Shown in pieces: positions 53,517 through 62,489 of a stretch of DNA of 64,000 nt (its first letter is position 1; every line of letters starts with the position of its first letter). The notes beneath the pieces were generated by a model. It searched no databases. It had not been told where the DNA came from and saw nothing but the letters and a program-made list of their open reading frames with translations. The position numbers and the translations under genes were made by a program. Origin of the DNA: Burkholderiales bacterium (lineage in GTDB: Bacteria; Pseudomonadota; Gammaproteobacteria; Burkholderiales; Burkholderiaceae_C). The DNA is taken from positions 1-64,000 of the forward strand of contig RXJQ01000037.1 in the NCBI GenBank assembly GCA_003963115.1, written 5' to 3'.

Positions 53517-54277
53517 TGCGCGCCTCTCGCAAAGTAGTGGCCGGCGTGCTCTTGATGGCGTCCACGGCCGCGATGGCTCAGAGTGCTGGCGGCGCAGGGG
53601 GCAGCAGCACCTTGCCGCTGCTGGTGGGGCAGGGCGCAGGTGGCAACAGCTATTCCGTGCCAGTCCAGACCCTGCTGTTCTTCACGGCACTGAGCTTCCT
53701 GCCGGCTGTGCTCTTGATGATGACGGGTTTTACCCGCATCGCCATCGTGCTCAGCCTGATGCGTCAGGCCATCGGCACCCAGGCTGCACCGCCCAACCAG
53801 GTCATCATCGGCCTGTCGCTGTTCCTGACGATGTTCGTCATGGGCCCGACGCTGGACAAGGTCTACAAGGACGCCTACGAGCCTTTCGCCGCCAACCAGA
53901 TCAGCTTCAACGAAGCGCTGGAGCGTGGTCAGGGCCCGATGCGCGCCTTCATGCTCAAGCAGACGCGCCAGTCCGACCTTGGGCTGTTCGTCAAGCTCGC
54001 CAAGATCGAAGGCGACGTCAAACCCGAGACCGTGCCGTTTCGCGTGCTGGTGCCGGCCTTTGTCACCAGTGAACTCAAGTCCGCCTTCCAGATCGGTTTC
54101 CTGATCTTCATTCCTTTCCTGGTCATCGACATGATCGTGGCCAGCGTGCTGATGAGCCTGGGGATGATGATGCTGTCGCCGGTGATGGTGGCCTTGCCCT
54201 TCAAGCTCATGCTCTTCGTGATGGCCGATGGCTGGAACCTGCTGCTGGGCTCGCTGGCCGCCAGCTTCGTTCAATGA
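53516..54277 (+). CDS. fliP: Flagellar export gate protein FliP
   Basis: Core component of the type III export gate, forming a pentamer. The 253-residue product has a cleavable signal peptide ([12 protein letters not shown]), four further helices, and the family blocks [60 protein letters not shown] and [20 protein letters not shown]. Start overlaps fliO (TGATG). Confidence 0.97.
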   Translation: MRASRKVVAGVLLMASTAAMAQSAGGAGGSSTLPLLVGQGAGGNSYSVPVQTLLFFTALSFLPAVLLMMTGFTRIAIVLSLMRQAIGTQAAPPNQVIIGLSLFLTMFVMGPTLDKVYKDAYEPFAANQISFNEALERGQGPMRAFMLKQTRQSDLGLFVKLAKIEGDVKPETVPFRVLVPAFVTSELKSAFQIGFLIFIPFLVIDMIVASVLMSLGMMMLSPVMVALPFKLMLFVMADGWNLLLGSLAASFVQ

Positions 54278-54307
54278 AATTGACGTTTCTGTAAAACGAG
54301 AACCACC

Positions 54308-54577
54308 ATGGATCCGCAACAAGTCCTGACCTTCAGCCGTGACGGCCTTCTGACCCTGCTCATGGTGTGTGGCCCCATCGTGCTGGTGGTGCTGGTGGTG
54401 GGCCTGCTGGTGAGCATCTTCCAGGCGGCCACACAGATCCACGAACAGACCCTGTCTTTCGTGCCCAAGCTGCTGGCGGCTTTTGCCACGCTGGCCGTGG
54501 CCGGACCGTGGATGATGAGCAAGCTGGTGGACTACATCCAGCAGGTGCTGCAGTCCATTCCTTCCGTGGTGGGCTGA
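54308..54577 (+). CDS. fliQ: Flagellar export gate protein FliQ
   Basis: Small two-helix membrane protein of the export gate. The 89-residue product shows GPIVLVVLVVGLLVSIFQAA then TQIHEQTLSFVPKLLAAF, the strongly conserved FliQ core. 30 bp after fliP and 28 bp before fliR. Confidence 0.96.
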   Translation: MDPQQVLTFSRDGLLTLLMVCGPIVLVVLVVGLLVSIFQAATQIHEQTLSFVPKLLAAFATLAVAGPWMMSKLVDYIQQVLQSIPSVVG

Positions 54578-54605
54578 GGCCCGCAGCCTTTCAGGCTTTC
54601 CACCC

Positions 54606-55367
54606 ATGGTCAGCTTCTCCGAAGCCCAGCTCCTGGCGTGGATCGCGCCCTGGCTGTGGCCCTTCTTTCGCGTGCTGGGGCTGTTCACATCGGCGCCCGT
54701 GCTGTCGATGCGGGTCATTCCCCGGCGTGTGCGCCTGAGCCTGGCCATCCTGATCGTGGTGTGCGCGCAGGCCAGCCTGCCCGAGTCGCCCTCGATCCAG
54801 CTGGATTCGGCTGCCGCGCTGATGGTGATCGCGCACGAGGTGCTGATTGGCCTGACCATGGGCTTTGCCGCCCGCGTGGTGTTTGCCGCCATCGAGTTCG
54901 CGGGCGAACTGGTGGGCCTGCAGATGGGCCTGAACTTCGCCAGCTTTTTTGACCCGCTCAGCGGCACGCAGGTGACCGCGGTCAGCCGCTTCTATGGCAC
55001 GGCCGCATCCTGGCTGTTCATCGTGATGAATGGCCACCTGATGCTGACAGGCGCGGTGCTCAGCAGCTTCCACGCCTTTCCGGTGTCCGCCGCACCGCTG
55101 GACTTTTTGAACACCGTGCAGCCTCAGGTGTGGGGCACCGAGGTCTTCAAGCTGGGTCTGTGGGTGTCCTTGCCCGTGGTGTCCATGCTCATCCTGGTCA
55201 ACATGGTGATGGGCCTGGTGGCACGCGTGGCACCGCAGATGAACATCTTCTCGATCGGCTTTCCGATCACGCTGGGCGTGGGCTTCACCGGCCTGTGGCT
55301 CACGCTGCCGATGATGCAGACGCCGTTGACCATGGCGCTCGAGCGGATGATGGCTTACTTCCAGTGA
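54606..55367 (+). CDS. fliR: Flagellar export gate protein FliR
   Basis: Export gate subunit completing the FliP5Q4R1 complex. The 253-residue polytopic protein starts MVSFSEAQLLAWIAPWLWPF and contains EVLIGLTMGFAARVVFAAIE, GLQMGLNFASFFDPLSGTQV and the terminal MNIFSIGFPITLGVGF. Last flagellar gene in the block; flhB, which often follows elsewhere, is not here. The next gene starts 25 bp later in the same direction. Confidence 0.95.
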   Translation: MVSFSEAQLLAWIAPWLWPFFRVLGLFTSAPVLSMRVIPRRVRLSLAILIVVCAQASLPESPSIQLDSAAALMVIAHEVLIGLTMGFAARVVFAAIEFAGELVGLQMGLNFASFFDPLSGTQVTAVSRFYGTAASWLFIVMNGHLMLTGAVLSSFHAFPVSAAPLDFLNTVQPQVWGTEVFKLGLWVSLPVVSMLILVNMVMGLVARVAPQMNIFSIGFPITLGVGFTGLWLTLPMMQTPLTMALERMMAYFQ

Positions 55368-55392
55368 AGATTTGGCGCTAATCTTGGCGCCC

Positions 55393-56832
55393 ATGACCAA
55401 GCCTAACTCCCCGTCATCTGGCAGTACCGAGTCCGTTTCGCCCGTGGGCGAAGGGCATTCATCGACCGATGCGCCGTCCGTACCTTCTGTAGGCGGCCCG
55501 TCTCGACGCCAGTGGCTCGAAGGCCTGGTGGGCGCCGGCATGGCCGGCGCGGTGGGCCTGCCATCCTGGGCGGCCAAGGCGGACAAGAGCGAGAAAGCCG
55601 AGAAAGCGGGCAAGCCTGAGGCACCACCCTGGAAGCCGGACCACACGGTCATCGTCATCCTGGAGAACCTCTCGGCCTACGAAGCCACCTCGGGCCAGCA
55701 AAAGGAGCGCAAGGCGCCCGTGTACGCCGACACGTCTGACCGGCGTTTCTTCAACGAGCTGGCAGACAAAGGCGCGCGCTTCAGCAACTCGAACTTTGCC
55801 CGCACGCCCTACAACTCGGCCTTGCCGACGCGCTCCAGCCAGCCCAACTACCTGTTCCTGTTCTCCGGCCACCACCAGGGTGTGCTGCCTTCGTGGTTCG
55901 AAGACGAGCGCTCGCCCTACAAAGGTGTGGCCCTGCGCGACCGTGACGGCAAACCGCTGCCCACGCAGTCGGAGACCAATGTGGGCGTGGCCAACAGCAA
56001 TGTGCCGCTGGCCTGGCTGCCGTTCACCTCGCCCAATCTGGGCGCGGCCATTTTGCAGGGTGGCGGCAGCTTCCTGAGCTTTTGCGAGTCACTGCCTTAT
56101 CCGAGCTGGAACTGCGGCACCGATTCGAGCGTGGCGCCTTGCAGCGCCAATTTCGCGCTGAGCGATGACTACCGCCGCAAGCACAACCCTACCGTCAACT
56201 GGACGGACCAGCTCAACCCCACGAGCCCGCGTGGCCTCAAGGGTGATCTGGCCCGGCATGTGATGCCGGTGAGCGTGAACCTGGCCTTCGAGCCCACCCG
56301 TGACCCTTTGCTCAAGCAGGCCTTTCGAGGTTTCGACAAGGGTGCGGACGGCACGCCGCTGCCGTTCGACAAGCTGCCCGATGTGGCCATCGTCGTGCCC
56401 AACGAGCAGCACGATGCCCACAGCAACACGGCCAAGGCCGCTGACGACTGGCTGCGTCAGCACATCGGCCCCTATGCCGAGTGGGCCCGCCAGAACAACA
56501 GCCTGCTCATCGTCACCTTCGACGAAGACGGCAGCACCGACACCAGCCACGGCGATGCCTACATGACAGGCACGCACCGCATCCCGACCTTCTTCTATGG
56601 CGCGGGCGTCAAGCCTGGCACCTACGACCAGCGCATCGACCACCTCAATGTGCTGGCCACGGTGTTGTGGCAGCACGGCGCGCTCGATCGCTTCAAGGCC
56701 GATTTCCGCCAGTTCCACAAGGTGGTCGATGGTTCAGGCTCCGAAGCCGAGAGGGAATGGCTCAACCTCGTGCCGATATCGACGGTGTTCGCGCGGGTGG
56801 TGCCTGCGGCGGCTGACAAGGCCAGCGCTTGA
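55393..56832 (+). CDS. Tat-exported phosphoesterase (acid phosphatase / phospholipase C superfamily)
   Basis: Predicted periplasmic or secreted phosphoesterase of the PF04185 type, which includes phospholipases C and AcpA-like acid phosphatases. The 479-residue precursor from ATG 55393 has a Ser/Pro-rich N-terminus, a twin-arginine signal (PSRRQWLEGLVGAGMAGAVG), a Lys-rich stretch, and the catalytic fold: HTVIVILENLSAYE, LPTRSSQPNYLFLFSGHHQG, VAIVVPNEQHDAHSNT, LLIVTFDEDGSTDTSHGDAY and GTHRIPTFFYGAGVKPG. The conserved Asp, Glu and His residues are present. 25 bp after fliR, so possibly read through from the flagellar transcript, though functional connection is unclear; convergent with the kinase gene (13 bp). 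Confidence 0.88.
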   Translation: MTKPNSPSSGSTESVSPVGEGHSSTDAPSVPSVGGPSRRQWLEGLVGAGMAGAVGLPSWAAKADKSEKAEKAGKPEAPPWKPDHTVIVILENLSAYEATSGQQKERKAPVYADTSDRRFFNELADKGARFSNSNFARTPYNSALPTRSSQPNYLFLFSGHHQGVLPSWFEDERSPYKGVALRDRDGKPLPTQSETNVGVANSNVPLAWLPFTSPNLGAAILQGGGSFLSFCESLPYPSWNCGTDSSVAPCSANFALSDDYRRKHNPTVNWTDQLNPTSPRGLKGDLARHVMPVSVNLAFEPTRDPLLKQAFRGFDKGADGTPLPFDKLPDVAIVVPNEQHDAHSNTAKAADDWLRQHIGPYAEWARQNNSLLIVTFDEDGSTDTSHGDAYMTGTHRIPTFFYGAGVKPGTYDQRIDHLNVLATVLWQHGALDRFKADFRQFHKVVDGSGSEAEREWLNLVPISTVFARVVPAAADKASA

Positions 56833-56845
56833 GCGAGAGACAAGG

Positions 56846-58699
56846 TCAAGCCATCGCGGAGGCCGTTTTGCGGAGGTGGCGCATCAGCACGGCGCGCAAG
56901 GCCTGTGAGGTGAAGGGCTTGGCCAGGTGGTCGTTCATGCCCGCCTTGAGGCGCTTGGCCGCATAGACCTCGGGGCCATGCGCCGTCAGCGCCACGATGG
57001 CGATGGCTTCGCGGCCGGTGAGGCGTTCCTGCTCGCGGATGCGGCGTGTGGCCTCCATGCCGTCCATCTCGGGCAGGTCGCAGTCCATCAGCACCAGGTC
57101 GGGTTGGTTGTCGGCCAGCCAGGCCAGGGCCTTCAGGCCATCATGGCACGTGGTGACCTGCACGCCAAGGCGCTTCAGCTCCGCTTCCGCAATGATCACG
57201 TTCACATCGTTGTCCTCTACCAGGAGCACATGAGGCACGCGGCCATCGGGGTGAAGGATCACACCGTTGTCTGATGCCTGATGAGGCGCGTGCACAATGG
57301 ACGCTGCCGTCTGAGCCGGCAGCGGCAGCGAGAACGAAAACACCGAACCTTCGTTCACCTTGCTCTGGCAGACCAGATCGCCCCCCATGGCCACACACAA
57401 CTGCCTGGAAATCGTCAGGCCCAGGCCCGTGCCGCCGAACTGCCGCTGGTAGGTGCCTTCGGCCTGTTCGAAGGGGTGGAAGATCTTGTTGATTTCCGCA
57501 GGGGGAATGCCGATGCCCGTATCCTGCACGCTGAAGTCGACCATGGGTGTCTGACCATCACAGCTCACGCGCAGGGTGATGCGGCCCTGATCGGTGAACT
57601 TCACGGCATTGCCGATCAGGTTGTAGAGGACCTGCCTGATGCGCTGCGGGTCGCCTTGCACGGTCGTGAGCTGGCGCGCCAGGTGCATCTCCAGTTGCAG
57701 GGACAGGCCCTTGTCCTGGCAATGAAGGGACCAGGTGTCGGCCACTTCCTGGATCAGCGCCCGCAAATCGAAGGGCTGCTCGTGGATGGGCAGGGCGTGG
57801 GCCTCCATCTTGGAGAAGTCCAGCACATGGTTGATGACGCCGGCCAGATGGTCGCTAACCTTGCGGATGAGGTCGAGCTGGCGCAAGGCCTCTGGGTCGT
57901 GGACGAGCGGGCGGGCCACACGCAGCAGCCCCAGGATGCCATGCACCGGTGTGCGCATCTCATGGCTCATGGTGGCCACGAAGCGGCTTTTCATCTGGCT
58001 CAACGACTGGGCTTCCCTTAGGGCCTGTGCCTGCGCCTGCACGGTTTCATCGGCCTGTTCGCGCAACTGTTGCAGCTCGTTGATGCGCCGGTTGGTGCGC
58101 TTGGCTTCGCCCATGAACATGATGACCGCGAAGAGGTAGGCCACGCAGCAGAAGACGCCCAGGTCATCGCCGCGGTGCAGCGCATAGAAGGCGTTGGGCA
58201 CGAGGATGATGAGCAGGAAGACGCGGCCGGCGAGCAAATCGTTGTACATCATGGCGCCGCCCAGGGCCACGACGCTGAGCTGCACCCCGATGGTCACCAC
58301 GGCGATCTCCAGATTGCTTGGCGGCGTCAGGCCCCAGCCCAGGGCGCTCCAGGCAAGCCCGTCGAGGAGCACGCCCCAGCGGTAGGCGGACACGAAGGGC
58401 GCCACCGGGCCGCCATGCCGGGCATAGTGCCGCATGTGCGCCACACGGCCGACGACCACCAACAGTTTGAAGGCAAGCCAGGTGCACAGCAGCCCATGGG
58501 GCACACGGGGCCACAGGATCACGGTGGTGGCCACGGACACGGCGACCGTCCCCAGCGAGGCGCTGGGCATGGCCTCATGTGCCGTGGTGCGGTGAAGGTG
58601 CTCCGCCTGCATCGCGGTCGGGTGCAGCGCCTCGCTCGAGGTGGGGCGGCTGCTGGCCTGGATGCGGTCGTTTGACGTTGACTTGGCGGGCTCGTCCAT
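56846..58699 (-). CDS. Hybrid sensor histidine kinase with C-terminal receiver
   Basis: Two-component signalling protein with unknown input. From ATG 58699 (617 residues) it has about six membrane helices in residues 45-200, a linker coiled coil, the HisKA phosphoacceptor His246 in SHEMRTPVHGILGLL, the HATPase N box NLIGNAVKFTD, G boxes DTGIGIPP and GTGLGLTISRQL, and a receiver domain with EDN (495-497), acceptor Asp539 in LVLMDCDLPEMDG and a conserved Thr and Lys (ALTAHG, LAKPF). No separate output gene is adjacent. Start codons at 58789 and elsewhere are possible; parE starts divergently at 58893. Confidence 0.9.
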   Translation of the reverse strand: MDEPAKSTSNDRIQASSRPTSSEALHPTAMQAEHLHRTTAHEAMPSASLGTVAVSVATTVILWPRVPHGLLCTWLAFKLLVVVGRVAHMRHYARHGGPVAPFVSAYRWGVLLDGLAWSALGWGLTPPSNLEIAVVTIGVQLSVVALGGAMMYNDLLAGRVFLLIILVPNAFYALHRGDDLGVFCCVAYLFAVIMFMGEAKRTNRRINELQQLREQADETVQAQAQALREAQSLSQMKSRFVATMSHEMRTPVHGILGLLRVARPLVHDPEALRQLDLIRKVSDHLAGVINHVLDFSKMEAHALPIHEQPFDLRALIQEVADTWSLHCQDKGLSLQLEMHLARQLTTVQGDPQRIRQVLYNLIGNAVKFTDQGRITLRVSCDGQTPMVDFSVQDTGIGIPPAEINKIFHPFEQAEGTYQRQFGGTGLGLTISRQLCVAMGGDLVCQSKVNEGSVFSFSLPLPAQTAASIVHAPHQASDNGVILHPDGRVPHVLLVEDNDVNVIIAEAELKRLGVQVTTCHDGLKALAWLADNQPDLVLMDCDLPEMDGMEATRRIREQERLTGREAIAIVALTAHGPEVYAAKRLKAGMNDHLAKPFTSQALRAVLMRHLRKTASAMA

Positions 58700-58892
58700 G
58701 GGGAAAACGGGTGACTGCCTCCAGTGTGAGGCGAGGGGAGGTGATGTGGCCGCGCCAAAACGCCCGTGCAGGGTAGATGCCCGTGACATAGTGCCCCGAT
58801 GCCGCGATAAATAGCGCCTGATGCGCGAATGCTCCTGAGGGTGTTCCCGCTGTCTGGACCGGGGCCGCGGGCCAACTATAGAATCGGCGCCC

Positions 58893-60899
58893 ATGTCATC
58901 CAAGCCCTCACCCAAAGCCGCTCCCGCGTCGACCCAACCCAGCGCCAACTACGGCGAAGGCTCCATCCGCGTCCTCAAGGGCCTGGAGCCCGTCAAGCAG
59001 CGCCCGGGCATGTACACCCGCACCGACAACCCCCTGCACATCATCCAGGAGGTGATCGACAACGCGGCCGACGAGGCCTTGGCCGGCTTTGGCAAGCGCA
59101 TTGCCGTGACGCTGCATGCCGATGGCTCGGTCAGCGTGGAAGACGACGGCCGGGGTATTCCCTTCGGCCTGCACCCCGAAGAGCAGGTGCCCGTGGTCGA
59201 GATCGTGTTCACGCGCCTGCATGCAGGCGGCAAGTTCGACAAGGGCTCGGGCGGCGCCTATAGCTTCTCCGGTGGCCTGCACGGCGTGGGCGTGAGCGTG
59301 ACCAATGCGCTGTCGACCCGACTGCAGGTGATGGTGTGCCGCGACAAGCAGGTGGCCCAGCTGGCCTTCAGCGGCGGCGATGTGATCGAGCCCGTCACGG
59401 TGAGGCCGGCCGCCAGTGGCGATCGCAAGAACGGCACCACCGTGCGCGCCTGGCCAGATGCCAAGTACTTCGAAAGCGCCGAGCTGCCGCGCGCCGAGCT
59501 GGTCCACATGCTGCGCAGCAAGGCTGTGCTGATGCCGGGTGTGACCATCACGCTCACGCATGAGAAGAGCGGTGAAACCCAGACCTGGCTCTACAAGGGC
59601 GGCCTGCGCGACTACCTCACGCAGACGCTCACGACCGACCCCATCATCCCCTTGTTCGAAGGCGAGCAGTACGCCAGCGGCAACGAGAGCGAGAACTTCG
59701 CCGAAGGCGAGGGCGCGGCCTGGTGCGTGGCCTTCACCGAAGAGGGCTCGCCCATGCGCGAGAGCTACGTCAACCTGATTCCCACGGTGGCGGGCGGCAC
59801 GCACGAGGCTGGCTTGAAGGATGGCCTGTTCAACGCCATCAAGGGCTTCATCGAGATGCACTCGTTGCTGCCCAAGGGCGTCAAGCTGATGCCTGACGAC
59901 GTCTTCAGCCGTGCGAGTTTCGTGCTGTCGGCCAAGGTGCTGGACCCGCAGTTCCAGGGCCAGACCAAGGAGCGCCTCAACAGCCGCGATGCCCTGCGCC
60001 TGGTGAGCACCTATGTGAAGCCGGCCATGGAGTTGTGGCTCAACCAGCATGTCGATTACGGCAAGAAGCTCGCCGAGCTGGTCATCAAGCAGGCGCAGGC
60101 GCGTCAGCGCGCGGGCCAGAAGATCGAGAAGAAGAAGGGCTCAGGCGTGGCCGTGCTGCCCGGCAAGCTCACCGATTGCGAGAGCCGCGATCTCGCGCTC
60201 AACGAGGTCTTCCTGGTGGAGGGCGATTCGGCCGGCGGCAGCGCCAAGATGGGCCGCGACAAGGAAACCCAGGCCGTGCTGCCCTTGCGCGGCAAGGTGC
60301 TCAACGCCTGGGAGGTCGAGCGCGACCTGCTGTTCAAGAACAACGAGATCCACGACATCTCGGTGGCCATCGGCGTGGACCCGCACGGCGTGAACGACAC
60401 GCCTGATCTCTCAGGGCTGCGCTACGGCAAGATCTGCATCCTCTCCGATGCGGACGTGGACGGCTCGCACATCCAGGTGCTGCTGCTCACGCTGTTCTTC
60501 CGCCACTTCCCCAAGCTGATCGAAACGGGCCACATCTACATCGCCCGCCCGCCGCTGTTCCGTGTGGATGCGCCCGCGCGCGGCAAGAAGCCTGCCGCCA
60601 AGCTGTATGCGCTCGATGAGGGCGAGCTGACCGCCACGCTGGACAAGCTGCGCAAGGAAGGCTGCCGCGAAGGTGCCTGGTCCATCAGCCGCTTCAAGGG
60701 TCTGGGCGAGATGAACGCCGAGCAGCTGTGGGAGACCACGCTGAACCCCGATACCCGCCGTTTGCTGCCTGTGGCCTATGGCGAGCCTGGTTTCGCGTCC
60801 ACCGAGGGCTCGTTCAACAAGCTGATGGGCAAGGGCGAGGCCGCCGCGCGCCGCGAGCTGATGGAGCTGCACGGCGACGCAGTCGAGATCGACATCTGA
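58893..60899 (+). CDS. parE: DNA topoisomerase IV subunit B
   Basis: ATPase subunit of topoisomerase IV, which decatenates chromosomes. The 668-residue protein has the GHKL ATPase region (RPGMYTRTDNPLHIIQEVID, DDGRGIPFGLHPEEQVPVVE, GGLHGVGVSVTNAL), the transducer domain and the TOPRIM domain (VEGDSAGGSAKMGRDKETQA, LSDADVDGSHIQVLLLTLFF). The TRTDNPLHI sequence after RPGMY distinguishes ParE from GyrB, which has GDT-type sequence there. ATG 58893, with TATAGA-like -10 close upstream. parC is not in the window. Confidence 0.95.
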   Translation: MSSKPSPKAAPASTQPSANYGEGSIRVLKGLEPVKQRPGMYTRTDNPLHIIQEVIDNAADEALAGFGKRIAVTLHADGSVSVEDDGRGIPFGLHPEEQVPVVEIVFTRLHAGGKFDKGSGGAYSFSGGLHGVGVSVTNALSTRLQVMVCRDKQVAQLAFSGGDVIEPVTVRPAASGDRKNGTTVRAWPDAKYFESAELPRAELVHMLRSKAVLMPGVTITLTHEKSGETQTWLYKGGLRDYLTQTLTTDPIIPLFEGEQYASGNESENFAEGEGAAWCVAFTEEGSPMRESYVNLIPTVAGGTHEAGLKDGLFNAIKGFIEMHSLLPKGVKLMPDDVFSRASFVLSAKVLDPQFQGQTKERLNSRDALRLVSTYVKPAMELWLNQHVDYGKKLAELVIKQAQARQRAGQKIEKKKGSGVAVLPGKLTDCESRDLALNEVFLVEGDSAGGSAKMGRDKETQAVLPLRGKVLNAWEVERDLLFKNNEIHDISVAIGVDPHGVNDTPDLSGLRYGKICILSDADVDGSHIQVLLLTLFFRHFPKLIETGHIYIARPPLFRVDAPARGKKPAAKLYALDEGELTATLDKLRKEGCREGAWSISRFKGLGEMNAEQLWETTLNPDTRRLLPVAYGEPGFASTEGSFNKLMGKGEAAARRELMELHGDAVEIDI

Positions 60900-60932
60900 C
60901 GCAAGCTCATCGCGAGCGTCACCAGGAGGTCG

Positions 60933-62480
60933 CTAAAGGCTGTCCAGATCCCTGCGGATCTGGGCAGCTTTTTCTTTGATCGCCTGTTGCTCGGTTGGGG
61001 CCATGCGGTCGAGTTGGCGGTACACCATCTGCAAGCGATGGTTGCCACGCAGGCTGGGCTCGTGCCGCAGGTGGAAGTCCCAGTACAGCGCATTGAAAGG
61101 GCAGGCCCGCTCGCCCAGCCGCTCCTTGGGCTGGTAGCAGCAGTGTCGGCAGTGGTCACCCATGCGTTGAAGGTAGGCGGCGCTCGATACATAGGGCTTG
61201 GTGGCCAGCAAGCCGCCATCTGCGTACTGGCTCATGCCCAAGGTATTGGGGGCCTCCACCCACTCGAAGGCATCGATGTAGACACCCAGGTACCACTGGT
61301 GCAAGGCCTGCGGCGACAGCCCCGCCAGCAAGGCCAGGTTGCCAATCACCATCAGGCGCTGGATGTGGTGTGCGTGCGCCTGTGACAGCGATTGTCCGAT
61401 GGCACTGGCCACGCAGGCCATGCGAGTATGGCCACTCCAGAACCACGGGGGCAAAGGGGCTTGATGGCCCAGGGCGTTGCCCTCGACGTAGCCGGGCATG
61501 CGCGCCCAGTACACGCCACGCACGTACTCGCGCCAGCCCAGGATCTGTCGGATGAAGCCCTCCGCGGAGGACAGCGACACCTGACCTGCCTGCCATGCAC
61601 CTTCCACGCGTTGGATCACCTCCAGGGGAGAGAGCATCTTGGTGTTGAGCGCAAAAGACAGCAATGAGTGAAAGAGCCTGCTGGCGCGGCTGCTGAGGGC
61701 GTCCTGGTAATCGCCGAAATGAGGCAGTGACCGAGCCACAAAGGCGTCCAGGTGGGACAGGGCCTCCTCGCGGTCCAGCGGCCAGGGCAGGGCGTCGGCG
61801 CAGGGCTGGCCAAACGAGCGCACCCCCGCGTCTTCGATCTCCGACCACAGGGCGCTGTGATCATGTGGCCTGCGCCAGTCAGGCGGCTCGGGCGGCTGGC
61901 CCACCCAGGGCTTGCGGTTGTCCGCATCGAAATTCCAGCGGCCGCCCTCGGGCTGCTGGCGCGCATCGAGCAGCACGCCATGGCGGCGACGCATGTGCCG
62001 ATAGAAGTGCTCCATCAGCCACTGGGCGCGGCCCTGAAACAGCGCTTGCACCTCGCTTCGGGTGGTGAGGAAATGCGCACTGCTGACCATGCTGCAGTGC
62101 AAGCCCATGGCTTTGGCAGGCCCTTCACACCAGCGCTGCAGCTGCGCGTCCAGTCGCCATTCATCAGGCTCCTGGTAGGCGAAGGTGCTGGCGCCATAGT
62201 GCCTGGCCAGCGCTTCCAGATTGGCGCAGAGGTCCTGGCGGTTGCTGGGTTCCCCGATCTTCACGTAGCGCACGCGGTGGCCGGCTTCCTTGAGCCGCTG
62301 CGCGAAGGCCCGCATGGCCGCGAAGATGGCCAGGATCTTCTGCGCGTGATGCAGCACGTAGTCGGTCTCCTGCCGCATCTCCATCATGACGTAGACGATG
62401 TCATCACGTCGCTCTGAAAACCAGCTGTGACCAGGGTTGAGCTGGTCACCCAGGATCAACCTGAGTTTGGTTTCGGCCAT
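60933..62480 (-). CDS. Iron-sulfur bacterial cryptochrome/photolyase (FeS-BCP, PhrB/CryB type)
   Basis: Photolyase-family flavoprotein with a [4Fe-4S] cluster. From ATG 62480 (515 residues), the N-terminal LRLILGDQLNPGHSWFSE is typical of the group. The cluster Cys residues are Cys356, Cys444, Cys447 and Cys460; the spacing 88, 3 and 13 equals that of Agrobacterium PhrB (Cys350, 438, 441, 454). The FAD-binding helical core has REYVRGVYWARMPGY, QRLMVIGNLALLAGLSP and EWVEAPNTLGMSQYADGG. PhrB repairs (6-4) photoproducts; this function is inferred by family. A GTG two codons upstream (62486) is possible. The gene follows 9 bp after the second photolyase gene and is convergent with parE. Confidence 0.92.
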   Translation of the reverse strand: MAETKLRLILGDQLNPGHSWFSERRDDIVYVMMEMRQETDYVLHHAQKILAIFAAMRAFAQRLKEAGHRVRYVKIGEPSNRQDLCANLEALARHYGASTFAYQEPDEWRLDAQLQRWCEGPAKAMGLHCSMVSSAHFLTTRSEVQALFQGRAQWLMEHFYRHMRRRHGVLLDARQQPEGGRWNFDADNRKPWVGQPPEPPDWRRPHDHSALWSEIEDAGVRSFGQPCADALPWPLDREEALSHLDAFVARSLPHFGDYQDALSSRASRLFHSLLSFALNTKMLSPLEVIQRVEGAWQAGQVSLSSAEGFIRQILGWREYVRGVYWARMPGYVEGNALGHQAPLPPWFWSGHTRMACVASAIGQSLSQAHAHHIQRLMVIGNLALLAGLSPQALHQWYLGVYIDAFEWVEAPNTLGMSQYADGGLLATKPYVSSAAYLQRMGDHCRHCCYQPKERLGERACPFNALYWDFHLRHEPSLRGNHRLQMVYRQLDRMAPTEQQAIKEKAAQIRRDLDSL

Positions 62481-62489
62481 GCTCACGTT

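Noticed and set aside
53492-54967. Minus-strand frame of about 490 codons opposite fliP/fliQ/fliR
   Set aside because: Antisense to three well-conserved flagellar genes; His/Gln-rich shadow composition, no motifs.
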